64,000 bases of DNA. Origin: Austropuccinia psidii (Eukaryota > Basidiomycota > Pucciniomycetes > Pucciniales > Sphaerophragmiaceae). Location of the stretch: assembly GCA_023105745.1 (NCBI GenBank), contig JALGQZ010000007.1, forward strand, positions 57,579,569 through 57,643,568. Direction: 5' to 3'. The translations under genes and the position numbers were made by a program. Shown one piece after another: positions 11,619-23,562 of the stretch; positions within the stretch are counted from its first letter, which is position 1; each line of letters starts with the position of its first letter. Under the pieces are notes generated by a model. It saw nothing but the letters and a program-made list of their open reading frames with translations, had not been told where the DNA came from and ran no database searches.

Positions 11619-12378
11619 AAAAAATAAAATTGTGCTGCAATTTTATCAATGATATCAAGAAGAAAAAGGCCCCAAAGGGGATTTTTTCTGGCCATCCAAT
11701 CTCTTAATAATACTCATATAAAGTGATTTAAAGCACATTCGTAGACATATTAAGGCTTGTGGCCTTCTTTCATGTCTAAATCTGCTCAAAAGTTTATCTG
11801 AGTCACCTATGTCTGATTCTTCCAGCTGCTCATCTTCATGTGCTGGATTTCTATATCCGGCAAGATATTCTCTTTGATTTTTACCCCTAAGTCTCCTTTA
11901 TTCAATGACTTTATTTATATTTTTGTCTCCATTCTTTCTTCTGGTGGTAAATTTAGAGGAATTGGGTTCCTTAAAGGAAACAATTCTTTCTCAGCTTGTT
12001 GATAAGCTTTCATCAATCTGACTGGGAAGGTTGTATTTGCATTTTCTAATTTACCACTTAATTCCACTTAAACTGCATTGGTTCCATGTAAGGCAACAAT
12101 AACAAAAGGTGATACATAATAATATTAAAGCATCTTTGGGTTTTTGATATTAACAAATTATAAGGTTGAAACTAGAACTAAGTTCCCTACTTTGTAGTCT
12201 GCTACTTTATGACTCTTGTCACACTTCTGTTTTGCATAGTCAAAAGTGTCATTAATGCTTTTTTTTGCATGGTGTTCCACTTTATAAAGAAAATTTTTGA
12301 ATATGAATGCTGTAGGATGGATTTAAATAAAGTCTTTCCTCAGTGTGTCTGCTGGGAGTCTTGGATTCCATCCTTTTT
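11619..12378 (-). pseudogene. Element B: integrase C-terminal domain and chromodomain
   Basis: Reading on from the integrase core toward lower coordinates: CDKSHKVADYKVGNLVLVST (about 12170-12230), the SH3-like domain, then MLxxxxxSPFVIVALHGTNA, TFPVRLMKAYQQ, and LFPLRNPIPLNLPPEE. Stops interrupt it several times, two of them at positions where the sister element A has Gln or a neighbouring sense codon. The chromodomain between about 11650 and 11900 is recognisable only by position. Confidence 0.6.
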
Positions 12379-13201
12379 CTAACATTTCAGGAGTTTGACC
12401 TGTGGAAGAATGAAATGATGTCTTATATCAAGTTCTAATGAAGGTTTTAGAGTGCAGCCATCATGGGTAAAGCCATCTGATTCTTTCAATTCTAATCCAT
12501 AGGCACAGAATATTCTTACCATTTTCTCTAGAGCTTGAATAATCCTCTCTGCTAGCCTATCAGTTTGGGGGTGATATTCTGTAGAATATGATAACTTGGT
12601 CCCAAAAGATGTATGAAGATTGGTCCAAAGTGCAGATGTGAGCTTGAGATCTCTGTCACTTATGATATTCTTAAATAACCCTGTATGAAAAATGACTTTA
12701 TTCCATAGAAGAAGAGCTTTATCCATGACAGTGTCATCTTTATGACATAGTAAGAATATGGGATCTTTGCTGCATCTGTCTAAAGTGACTAGAAAAGAAT
12801 TATAAATTTCTTCACCACTTGGAGGAAGTTCTGTGACCCAATTCATGTGAAAAAATTCCCAAGGGGATTTTGGTTCTTGGATATGGATCATAAGTACAAA
12901 TTTTTTTCCTGTAATCCTGTTTTCATTTTTGCATCTGCACCAGTATTCCATTATTCACTGGTCTCTTTTCTCCAAGATGGCCACCATACCCAGTTTTTGA
13001 CTTTTCAATTGTTAATTACTCTGAGAGGTGTCCAGAATAGATGCTATCATGACATTCATGAAGAATAGTATTAATAAGCAATCTACTGCATAATGTCATT
13101 ACACAAAAATATTTCATTCTGTGGTAAATTATGCCATCAAACAAGTGAAATCTTCCTTCAGAATAGGATGTTTTCCATATTTCATACATTGAACTAACCA
13201 A
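12379..13201 (-). pseudogene. Element B: integrase zinc finger and catalytic core
   Basis: Minus strand. 13016-13201 has the first half of the HHCC finger (HECHDSIYSGHLSE) preceded by YSEGRFHLFDGIIYHR. After a frameshift, 12379-12951 has the second Cys pair region, then WVTELPPSG, the core NSFLVTLDRCSK, ISDRDLKLTSALW, and YHPQTDRLAERIIQ. The D, D and E of the catalytic triad are all present, so the core was lost to frameshifts rather than to active-site change. The frame ends early at 12379, where the sister elements read on into the C-terminal domain. Confidence 0.8.
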
Positions 13202-14000
13202 AGATGTATCTTTGCAGTCTTTTTACAGAAAGGCTGTCACAATATGGCAATTCTTGTCTTGTTTGTAGGACTCTCTGAATTCTCCAAAGAGTTAAGTTCC
13301 AATATCAGCTATGTTAATGCCTGCAATTGTAATATGTGGTTCTGATTATAAAGGCACATAAGATGGGTTATCAAGAGTACTGGCTAAGGCCCACCTTCCA
13401 AGTCCATTATCATTCTTATTTATATTCCCTTCTTTATGAGCTATAGTTATGTTACTTCTGTATTCTTGAATGGCTATTTGCCATCTCAGCATGTTTCTGT
13501 TGTATGCTTTCATTTTAATAAGTGATTTAACTCCATTACAGTCAGTTATAACCTAAAAAACACTTCCATAAAGAAAATAGTGTAATTTCTCAAGTGTCCA
13601 TGCCAAACATAAGAATTTGATTTGGATTGCACCATATCTGTCTTCTTTTTGTTTTATTTTTCTTGAGATATAACAAACTGGATCTCTGTAGGTTTGTCAT
13701 CAATAACTTGGACTTGATGTAGTGATGCCTGTAACCCATCTCCACATGCATCAATGTAAAATTTAAAAGGTATATTCCAGTATGGCATAAGGAGTAAAGG
13801 TGCTTCTGCAAGAGCTTTCCTTATCCTCTAATAGGCTATAATTCTTTCCTGTGTCATCTCAAATACTCTCTGTTGATCATAGATTCTATGGAGTGACTTA
13901 GCTATAATTGCAAAAGATTTGATCTTTTTCCTGTAATAACTGTAAAATACAAGAAAAGACATTATTTACTTTCTATTCTGGGGTATTAGATTAAGTAACA
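13202..14000 (-). pseudogene. Element B: RNase H relic
   Basis: Best read from about 13690 down to 13360: CYISRKIKQKEDRYGAIQ, then LCLAWTLEKLHYFLYGSVF, a stop, then [35 protein letters not shown], and the end block [15 protein letters not shown]. The stop after GSVF is one change from a sense codon. The Asp in VITDCN is a catalytic position of the Gypsy RNase H. Farther 5' (13700-14000) only fragments can be aligned. It is the counterpart of 1385-2240 in element A and 38604-39115 in element C. Confidence 0.65.
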
Positions 14001-14700
14001 CTGATGCTACTTTTTTTGTCAATAATCAAGCTGAAGCCAGAAAAAATATTTCCCAATGCTTTAGGTTCTTCAAAGCCAAATCACATTTCTTGAGTGAAGT
14101 CTTCAAATTAACTCCTGCATCTTTCTCAAGTACTCTTGCAAGTCTTTCAATGTGAAAATACTATGAGTCTGAAAATATAATTATATAATCAATATAAATA
14201 ATGAGATTCAGCATTTTCAATCTCAAATGGCATTATAAGATACTCATAAGTACCACAGTGAGTGATAATTCTAAGTAGCTTCCTAGCTTTGGGCATCAAA
14301 ACAATATGATGAAAGACTTTAAATTCATTCTTGGATGGTATGTACTTGGCTTCAGATAATTGGGTCAAATTTTCTTGGATTATAGGTATTGGATACCTAT
14401 CTGGAACTGTGTAGGTATTCAAAGCTCTAAGATCTCTAACCATTCTTGATTTATAATTATGCCAAGAAATAATAAAAGGAGTTTTCATTTCAACTTCCTC
14501 ATTATAACCTACTTTTCTTAGTACACCAAGTTGCATTAGCTCTTGGATATGTTTTTCCAAGGCTTCTTTAGCTCTGGGGCTTGCTTGGTAATATGGTCTT
14601 TTAAGGACTGGAGGGTATGGTCTATCAATATTAAGAGTAATATCAACTTCATGTCCTCTAATAATGCCTAATGTTTCATTATCTGAAGCAAATGTATCCT
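14001..14700 (-). pseudogene. Element B: reverse transcriptase relic
   Basis: 14189-14560 reads as RT fingers and palm: EKHIQELMQLGVLRKVGYNE, RDLRALNTYTVPDRYPIPII, then KVFHH, and RIITHCGTYEYLIMPFE. The catalytic Asp expected before the GFHQ-like motif is gone (KNEFKVFHH). The frame ends at 14189, and the YIDD box region downstream is unreadable. The pre-RT linker (LRRPxYPxS-type) lies at about 14560-14640. Not functional. Confidence 0.75.
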
Positions 14701-15240
14701 TTTATGTGTATAACACATCAGGAACCTCCTGCCCCATTTTGGATGATAATTCTGGATTAATTTGTGCTTCAGAAAGCTGATTTGTCACAAATTTTTCCTG
14801 ATATGTATCTTTAGTTGAAGCTACTATGTTTGGGAATATTGGAAAAAGCCAATTTTTGTCTTTTGTTTTCTCCAATTGTAAAATATTGGTCTTTATGGTT
14901 ATTAATTTCAATACAATAAATATTGAAGTAATCATTTCCAAGAATGATATGTTTAGATGTAAGATTTTCCATCACTACTATCTCTGTCTTCATACTCACA
15001 CTTCCTACAGGGTGTGAAAATCAAAGATTAATGTCCAATATGCCCAAAGGGTACATATTATTACTGGAACTTATAAGTTACAAACCTTCTATTGGTACTA
15101 GATTGTTCTTAAATTTAGGGAGTATGATTTTAAGGTAGTCTTTTTCTACACAAGTGCAAAATGATCCTCTATCCAAATTGACTTTGGCTTAAACATCATT
15201 CATCAGAATAGATGTAATAAAGGATTCTCCAGCAGCATGA
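14701..15240 (-). pseudogene. Element B: retropepsin relic
   Basis: Minus strand from about 15240: KPSRGKGHAAGESFITSIL, then KVNLDRGSFCTCVEKDYL, where the catalytic Asp-Thr-Gly has become Asp-Arg-Gly. The flap and C-terminal part follow (SMKTEIVVMENLTSKHIILG, then NNHKDQYFTIGENK). Several stops interrupt the frame. Gag ends just upstream, with no separate start for protease, so it was made as part of a polyprotein. The Thr-to-Arg change alone should inactivate it. Confidence 0.75.
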
Positions 15241-17378
15241 CCTTTTCCTCTAGAAGGTTTAGTCTTACAAATTGTGGCTTCCTGGATGATGATCAGGTTA
15301 TAGAAATCTTCAGTATATTGTGGCAAGTGACTATGGACTTCAATGACCTCAAAGAAAGCTGTAATGTTTTCAATGGGATAGTCCTCTGCTGGTGTCTCAT
15401 CAGAGATTGCAGAATCTTGGTCAGATTTTTCTTTCTCTTCAGAGCAGTGAACCTCTTAAATGACTTGACCTTCATTAATTTTAGTATTTTTGGTACACAT
15501 TTCTCTAAATGTGAGGTGCTCCCACATTTATGACACTTTCAGACAGGTCTTTCAGGTCTTGTATATTCTCTAAAAGTCTTTGAGACTATTTTGGAATCCA
15601 TAGGGTTTCTAGTCAAGGTTTTACCACTTCTTTTCCTGGTAATGATATCTTACATTGCATTAATATGGTTCTCAGTTGAACAAACTTCTACACATCTGAA
15701 CCTGATAGCATGCTCTAGTTCTCCTCCACATTTTCTCAATATTTTCATATTAATCATTGAATCAGACATATCTGGGTGTAAAGCAGATAATCTGTCTTTC
15801 TGTTTGTGGAACCAAGTAAGAGGTTTATATTTTCTGAGTTAAAAATGGAATTTTCAAAAGAATTTTTCATTTTAATTCTCCAAGATTTTTTGGCCCATTT
15901 GATGATCATTTCAGATTCCACCAAAGCCAATCATGTTTAAAATGTTCTTGTCTCATCTTGTAATACCATTTCTTTGCAGTTCTAGTAATCAAGGAGTATA
16001 ATTTTCCCACTATAATTTTATTAGGTATATGAAAATCTTCCTGCAACATATCAATTGCTCTAATGAACTTGATATTTGTATATGTAGCTTCACCAGAGAC
16101 TTTTGGACATTTTCCTAGTTTGGGAATATCTCTTGCAGAGATAACCCTCTCTCCTAGAAAAGGGGTTAAACTGAAGAGAAAGCTTTTCTTCAGCCAAAGG
16201 TGTGGAATGTATGGGAATGTTTGAGTTTGGTTCATAATTCTTATGCCTTTAATCAACATGTGCAATTATCTAATTCTTCAATTCTTTCCTTTCACTGTCA
16301 CTTCTTGCCAAAATGTGTGGCAAAAAGATTGGTATTATAAATTATTTTGGAAATATGTTCTTTCAGAGTTGTAAGTTGGCAATCAATGTGATTTTTCAAT
16401 TCATCATTCTGCACTTGAAATTTTCTCCCAATTCCGTCACATTTGTTGGAAATTGACTCAAGTCTCACATCACTTACTCTACACCATTCAGTAAAGTTTA
16501 TTTCATTGTTTCTTAAGTCATTCACATTTGATGTTAATTTCTTTAATTCTTTATCAAATTTACCAAGTTGGACATCAATACTGGATTTAATGTGTTTCAT
16601 TGTATCCATTATTTGTGTGGAAAATTCCTGTTCATCCTTTCCTGCTCCTTGGCTGTAAATTCCATTATAGTTCTGGACAAATTGAACACACTGTCCATTT
16701 CTGAAAGCTCTAATTTGGGAATCCTGTACCCTTTTGGGTAAGGTCTGTGCCAATTGGCTTTGCCTTTGCCTTTTCCCTGATTGTTTTTGGGAACTCTCTT
16801 CTTCTTCTGAGGTCCTTTGCTTTTGTCTTTGGACACTTCTGAAGCTCACTTGGAGCTGGTTGATGCCACTGGGCCTTCCAAAGCTGGGGTCATTTCCAGC
16901 TCTTTCTTCTGGTATATGGGTAAAAGACTTTGGTTATTCAACCAATTATTTATCTTATTGACCTAGTCCTTGCAAGACAAGGGACTCCATCCTCCTAGGA
17001 GTTCTATGGTCTTCTACTAACCCAGAAATCTCTTCATGTGTAAGTAGGAGTTCATGACCCCTGGCAAAGGCTTGGGCATATTTCCCACTCCTCTTCCTTG
17101 GCTGTTCTGTACCCGGTTTTTTACTGGTATTGATATATTTCTATGGATGCCATTTAGAAGTGGTTCAACCCTCAGAACACTACCTTGAATCAGTTTGAGC
17201 TTTGTATTAATGTCAAAGGTTGTTGGTAAAGACCTTGGGGAATGGGGGCAACTCTGGCATCTTCCAGATGTGTCTTTCTTGAGGAAGACTTTCCAGTTCT
17301 GGCCCTGGTCTTGCCTCTTCCTTTTTCAGATACATCTGGTTGGACTGAATAGTTGCTTCCATTTCTGGTATGCACCAT
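15241..17378 (-). pseudogene. Element B: gag relic
   Basis: Begins at ATG 17378 (MVHTRNGSNYSVQPD), a basic, serine-rich N-terminus that stays open to 17190. Next comes a Gln/Ser-rich part (16298-16849, SVQRQKQRTSEEEESSQKQS) with a heptad-like, probably coiled-coil stretch (STQIMDTMKHIKSSIDVQLG). The capsid-like block follows at 15906-16265 (LTPFLGERVISARDIPKLG, then AKKWYYKMRQEH). Near 15520-15550 is a zinc knuckle, CHKCGSTSHLEKC, one residue short between His and the last Cys compared with the usual CX2CX4HX4C. Frameshifts separate all these parts. Gag forms the particle that packages element RNA. Confidence 0.75.
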
Positions 17379-18002
17379 TTTTGTGTCAATTTAAGAGAAA
17401 ATGAAGAATAAAGACAAATAGTACACACCTTTTTGAGGTTGTTTGGCTAACTCTGTCTTGAATAGAGTTCTTCTTTTAGGAATTTGCACTTCACTACTGT
17501 CTTCATATTTTTGACGAGTAATATATCTATTACTGAGCTTATTACCATCTGCAATATATGTGATTAAAGACACTAGGGATAAAAAATTGATAAAAGAATA
17601 TTTTTAAGATTTTTTACAATTTTATATATCTTTAATATATTTAAAGAATTATTATTTTTGACGAAAAAAATAGCAATTTCAATATTTTGAATCCAAATCT
17701 AATGCAGAGTAACTCAAAGAGAAATTTTATAAGTTTTTGGATGCAAAAAGTCATGTGTAAAACAATACAAAATTGATCCAAATTCCTCAATGAAAATATT
17801 TTTTAAGAAAATTTTCAAAAATAAAAATATTTCAAATTTCAAATGAAAAAAAAGTTAGAATTAATATATTTTAGAGCTTAAAAATATCCAGGACCCCAAA
17901 AGTAAGATTTGTGTAGGCATGGAAGTTTTTAGAACAAAGAAATTAATTCTAGAATATGATTAAAGCCAAAACTCTGGTTAATATCATGGCCAGGCCCCCA
18001 AG
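17379..18002 (-). other. Element B: untranslated leader and primer-binding-site candidate
   Basis: Between the 5' LTR and gag. Directly next to the LTR, 17985-18002 reads on the minus strand CTTGGGGGCCTGGCCATG, a plausible tRNA primer site that starts with TGG after two bases. Element C has a nearly identical string in the same place, so the two LTR families share it. The rest is very A/T-rich. A small frame at 17391-17573 has no recognisable motif. Confidence 0.55.
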
Positions 18003-19902
18003 TGTAATATGTGTCTATGAAACTGTTAATAATATTACTATTCATCAGAAGTACTATGACTGTTATTACTAAACATCATAAATAAATTTATTATAGCCAC
18101 AATTCAATAACCAATTACCTCATTATTTCTTTTACTTTCTATAAACTACTGGTGATTATAACAGTAAGCAGTAATTCTCTACAATAATCAATTACAAGAA
18201 GTATTTAGGATATAATTATCTTTTGAAAGCATAATTATAATGATAATTGTTGAAGAAAACCATTAATAGAGAAAAAAATTCACAATTAATAAAAACCACC
18301 CACTAATACTTCAATGAAGCCTCAAAAAAAAGTGGTAGAGAGATTTGATGGATAAATTGTGGATTTAAAGAATTGAAAATTGCTTTTTAGAAATAGTACA
18401 ACAACATAATTGCTAATTACTATTGGAAATAGTATATCTACATTATTTAAAGTCCTTATTGATTTGGAAAGATTCAAAACACTGGAGAAAATATTTTAAC
18501 TAATACTTACTTCTTTGTACTAAAGATATAATTGGATAATAAGATTATTTGGAAAAAACAGCAAGAGGAGGCCTCTTTTAAGTCATCAACACCTCACAGA
18601 GGCATGCCATTGAGCAAAATGAAATACCAGTGAGTGAGAAAACGATTATCCTTTTTGTATTAATTATTGCATCATCTATTTCCATGTAAGGTTATAATAA
18701 TTGCTTGATTAATGATTTTATGTGACTACCAACTTGTTTATGTTTGAGAATAAAGGGGGTATCAACTGTGAATATTCATTCATTACAAAATAAATATAAA
18801 TTTATAAAAGATATCCATTTTATCAGAGATTTCATCACAGGTTGTATTTTCTGTGAATTTTTGAAGATTCAGTGTATCACATGGAATCAGCAAAAATGGA
18901 CTGTAAGTAAAACTTTTAAATTTAATAATTAATTAATAACTATTTTTTGTTTACTTATGGATCACACCATTCTACATTTGTCCTGAAATCTTCAGACAGA
19001 ATCATTAAGAATTGTATTTTTAATGATTGTTGAAGTTTTTACCTTTTTTCCCCATAGAATTGCAAATAGCACAGTATGGCTGGTTGCCAAAAGGTAAATG
19101 AATGTATACTATCCAAAAAGGGCTTTAATTACTCTTTTAAGCTTTATTAGTGTAAGATCATCAAGAATTGACATGGTTACAGGAGTAAGAGTTTCTATTT
19201 ACCTCCTTGTCACATCAAAATAGCAGCTTATTTGATATTTTCTTATGGTTTAATGGGACTTTAACTTGGTAACCAAGCTCTAAAAAGGGCTGGGTATACT
19301 AATTGGGCAATGATCAGACATGGATTAAAGCTTAAGAGCTGTCCCCTCCTTAGAGGCCTCAGAAGCTGGGTACCCTGGCTCTCTTTGATGGATTTTGTTC
19401 CCTTTAGCTATTTTCATGTCAAAAATAATAATCCAGCCTCAAAGATTGATATCCACTATGGGTGTAACAAAACTGTATGTAAGAGTACTGTTGTTTTAAG
19501 CTCCAAAAAGATGCATAATACAAGTTTTAGTGTATATGTAACATGGGATTTCTCACCTTCCCACTTCTTTGGTGTGAAATTGAGAAAAACAAAAAATTTC
19601 ACAATTCTTTTATGTGGTATTGATGATGTGCTATTGGATTATTTTCCATATTACCACCTCATAAAGATAATTGGACCTTATTAACTCTGTTGAGCCACCA
19701 TGGGTGAGCTTTTGTGTAGAATTGAAATCTGGCTTTAAATCCATGGATTTACTTACTCACAAAAAGGCTATTCATCTTTTCTTAAATACAAAATGCTGAA
19801 TTTTGGATATATGCATGACTTATGGGTTACACATAGTTCAGAATTTATCTTAGTATTCATTTTGGCCTATTTGGGTATGTAAAATATACCTCAAGGCTCA
19901 TA
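18003..19902 (-). repeat. Element B 5' LTR
   Basis: Begins on the + strand TGTAATATGTGTCTATGAAAC and ends AAGGCTCATA; pairs with 9686-11606. The terminal bases of the right end have drifted (CTCATA here, CTCACA in the partner). Open frames within it (18744-18932, 19310-19684) are not conserved in the other LTR and are not treated as genes. Confidence 0.85.
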
Positions 19903-20639
19903 GCTGTGGTCTTTCAGACCTTTCTGGACCACCTTCAAGCACATTGAGGGTGAAAATTTCAAAATATCAAGATTTGAACTGTTAATTAAGGATATCTCAT
20001 CTTAAAAAAATACTTTCACAATCAAATAAATAAAACAATAAAGCAAATGGTATTCAATAAAGGAGGACTTTAGGATCCAGAATAGAAATAACAGAAAATA
20101 TTTCCATAATTGAATAAATTAAACATACACAAATTGAATTGATTTCTACACAATAACTTACATATAGCTTTAAATAACAAAATAGAATACTCTCATACAG
20201 ATAGAAGAAATACAAAATTACATATAGAAGATATCAATGTAGCATTAGATACCATAAACCCACCAAAAGCTTTCAGTTACTAAGAATTACATTTACCAAA
20301 AGAAATTTTATGTAATAAGTTGGGCTAAAAAGGTATGAATACACATCTGTTGTATATAAAGATGGAATTAAATTGAACTACCACCAGCTTCATTAATAAA
20401 ACTTTCCATAGAGGCTTGAAATAATTTTAATGATTTCCAATCATAATACAAACAAATGATCCAATAGCTTTACTAAATTAACTGATATCCAAATTAGCAC
20501 CCAACCAGGTTTAATGAGATTAAATAATCAAAAAAATGAAAAATGGTTCAATTGACCAACTAAATGGCATAATTATAAATTCAAATGAAAAAATCCAGAA
20601 AAGGAATCACCAGCAAAAACACCTCAGATTAAATGATAA

Positions 20640-20990
20640 CTCAATAAATGATGAAATATCTTTACCCAATGACACCATTTTAATATTTCTCACCAGAAAA
20701 ATTCCCTCAAAGCTGTGCATAGTAATATTAAAGTTGAATTAAAATATAAATAAAGTTTCAAAATATGGTGCAATATACCAAACCAATGGCACCATATCTT
20801 GATCAAATGACGCCTTATCAAAATTACTCACCAAACAATCATCTCAAGGCTGTTCATAAGCATCAAAAAGGTTCATAATTATTAAATATTCCAAACAGAT
20901 TGTTCAATATCTTCCTAAAATGACACCATTTCAAAAACATTCATCAGATAAAGTATCTTAAGGTAAACTTTTTCAAAGCACCTGTTTTTG
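20640..20990 (+). repeat. Degenerate tandem repeat, about 3 copies
   Basis: Blocks near 20668, 20807 and 20918 each carry ATGACACCAT- or ATGACGCCTT-like starts, then TCACCAGA/TCACCAAA, then CTCAAGGCTGTTCATA or a variant. Spacing is about 110-140 bp with clear divergence. In LTR elements such repeats often lie upstream of the promoter; a TATA-like site follows at about 21016. Confidence 0.5.
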
Positions 20991-21164
20991 ATTGCCTCTA
21001 TGGAGGGCCCAAAGAATATAAATAGATGGCCTCTATCCCTCATTTTCCTCCATTCTCATGGAATTATTTCCCCATTAAATGGAAATTTAGTCCTGAATTC
21101 AAAGAATCCATCCATCCCTATTCTAGTAGGATAAATAACAAAATAAAATTACAAAGCTCAGAAG

Positions 21165-21465
21165 TAAATATTAGTAGTTGTGAATTATTGATAAAATAAA
21201 TTATTTACAGAATTAATGAAAAATTTTAATATTGAATAATTATTATTAGCATAAGAAATATCATTAGTCCTAAATTATTAATAAAAAAATATTCACAGAA
21301 TTAATGATAGATTTTACTATTGCATTAATAGTATTATCAAAATAAATATTAGTAGTAGTCTTAAATTATTAATGAAAACCAGTACTCACAGTAGTAAGGA
21401 AAGAGTTTCATATTCAATAAGTAGTATTATCAGAAGAAGTATTGGTAGTAGTCATAAAGTAGTTT
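21165..21465 (+). repeat. Tandem repeat of about 90 bp, 3.5 copies
   Basis: Units begin near 21172, 21264, 21352 and 21440 with TAGTAGTC-like starts followed by TAAATTATTAAT, ACAGAATTAATGA and AATATTGAATAA. Each unit ends with a TATTATCA-A/G-AA-like stretch. Divergence between units is moderate. Function unknown; likely part of the decayed LTR-like region. Confidence 0.55.
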
Positions 21466-22529
21466 TCAAAGAAGTTATAATTATTAATATCAGTAATAAT
21501 TACTATCTTATCCTTATGATCATTAAATCCTTCAATAATTAGAGGATATATATTCTTATTAAATAAATATTATCAGCGCTATTTTTCCCAAGATCCTTCA
21601 TAAAATAAACTACTCAATATAAAATATTTCCCTTAAATTATGAAAAAAGGAAACCATTATAGTATCATCTCCAGTAAATTCTATATATTATATTATCAAA
21701 TAATCTTATACTCAATATAATTAACTTAAGAAAATTAATGATTACATATACTATTAAATATAATAGACTTATATCATTATATCTTATCAATATTTCAATT
21801 TATATCTAAATAGTACCTATAAAATGGATGTATTAAGCCATTGATATATATATTAATAATGAATATTATACATCTAATTCTTGAGTAGGCCACATAGAGA
21901 CTGCTGAAATTCTTTTATGGCTGTAAAGCCAAAATTTCAAAATATTGATTTGTGAGCTCTGTAGGTAGATTCTTTAGTATATTCAGAGGGTCGTCTAAAA
22001 AACCTTAGTGACCTTGATTACAGGATCATTAAGCAATTAAAAGTTTGTTACCAGTGGTATCTCCCTAAAGAACTGCCTTGTCCAATACCACACTAAAAGG
22101 AGTTCCACATCTGATATCCCAATAGTGGCACAGTGAACCACTTCAACCATAAACCAATATTCAAAAATCATTCAAATACAAGAAAGGCTCAAGCTAAAAA
22201 GTTAAACAAATATTTTGAAATAATAATAATAATGCTTAAGCAACCTGGAATCAGAAAATAGAACCAATCCACAACACTCACCACCATCATAATCAAAATA
22301 TTCAATTCAATAACACCATTATTATTACCCTATTGAAGGAAACAGAAAACCTTTAAATAAAACACCCAAATATGACAAACGAATGATTTTGATATCAAGG
22401 GAAGAGAAAAAGAAAAAATAAGAATGAAGAAATTTTTTATTCAGTATTATTCAAAAATCAAAGAAAAAACATACTAAAATGAAATTGAAGGCATAATTTA
22501 TCAAGTATTAATGATTAAACAATCCACAT

Positions 22530-23562
22530 CTGATTTACCACCATTTCCTGAAGATACTGTTGAATAATAGTATGCAGAGGAAAATGAAGAAGAGTATGAA
22601 TCTGCTCAGATAAAGGGTCTTATCAAGAAAATGCGGGACTTATTTTTAACCCAAAGTAAAAAGAAAGGAAAGAGAAAATAGTAATCAACCTTTACCCCTG
22701 GAGGTATTCCAATTGAATCCACATTACCAAGACATTTAAGACCTGAAGAGTCACAAATATTACCAACATCTGTTCCTATGGAAACCTCTACCCTAATAAT
22801 AAAACAAAGATCATGAAATATTTCCAGAAGAGTATTTGTATCCACACTAACTTGCCCAAGCCCATTACAGCAACAATTATCCAAAGAAACAAGACCCATA
22901 GTAAAAATAAAAGCCAAGGATTATAACCTTTGGTTTGAAGGAACAGAAGTAGAACTGTTCATTAAAAAAGTAGAAAGTATAGCTGAAATTGAAGGCTTCA
23001 GTGGAAGAGACATAGCAAGAAAAATATTATTTTGCACCAGAGATGAAGGAATCAGCTACCATCTTTAAGCAATGCCTAGATATGAGAGTGGTGACTGGGA
23101 GAAACTAAGTCTTGATATGATAAGAAAGTGGGGAAAGGTTAAACCTGGAATAAGATACAGAATTGACTCAATTTCATTTTTGAGTGAACACAGCTGAGAG
23201 GTGGAAATAGTAATATTACTCAGTATATAAAATTCATTGTATAAATGTATCAATAATCACATAAATAAAGAAGTATGAATACATTGAAGGGGAGTTTAAC
23301 CATAATTGGAGAATTCTGGCTAGCCTTTCATTGGAAGCTCAAAGGTGAATTTATAAAGAAATGATAAAAGATAAAGTAATGGTTCAAGCCAAAGATGGTG
23401 AATATATCATACCAAAATTCAAGGTTTTAAAAAAAATAAATTGAGCAAGCTTTGCAAGCCAAATTCTGAATTAAAAGAAAAGAATTTTCCAAACAAGAAT
23501 TAAATTCAAACCCAAAAGATAAAGTTATATTTAAAAAAGACACCTTAGGGGAGGTCTTACAA
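22530..23562 (+). pseudogene. Element E: gag relic, 5' part
   Basis: Plus-strand segments read as a retrotransposon gag: SIAEIEGFSGRDIARKILF (about 22975-23030), then DEGISYHL, a stop, AMPRYESGDWEKLSLDM and IRKWGKVKPGIRYR (to about 23160). The order is that of a capsid region with the MPxYExxDWxxLK...WG pattern of fungal Gypsy gags. Farther on, fragments to 23562 end in GEVLQ. At that point a solo LTR is inserted, and the same frame resumes at 24946 as QVKEPSNK. Multiple stops and frameshifts. This lineage differs from elements A, B and C. Confidence 0.6.

Larger units (their letters stand above)
9686..19902 (-). mobile_element. Element B: LTR-to-LTR Ty3/Gypsy element, decayed
   Basis: About 10.2 kb on the minus strand. 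Two direct LTRs of about 1.9 kb (9686-11606 and 18003-19902) enclose, in minus-strand order, a primer-binding-site candidate, gag, protease, RT, RNase H, integrase with chromodomain, and a polypurine tract. The coding order and motifs are those of a chromovirus and are closest to element A in this window. Every gene is broken by stops and frameshifts. The two LTRs have diverged clearly by eye, so the insertion is old. No target duplication is evident (ACCTC on the left, GCTGT on the right). Confidence 0.85.
19903..22400. other. AT-rich region, possible LTR of element E
   Basis: No gene is readable. It contains two groups of tandem repeats (listed separately) and, at 21014-21024, a TATA-like ATATAAATAG followed by a pyrimidine-rich stretch. 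That resembles the U3-R part of an LTR, and it lies upstream of the gag relic of element E in the right orientation. No second copy exists in the window, so the LTR reading remains a guess. Confidence 0.35.
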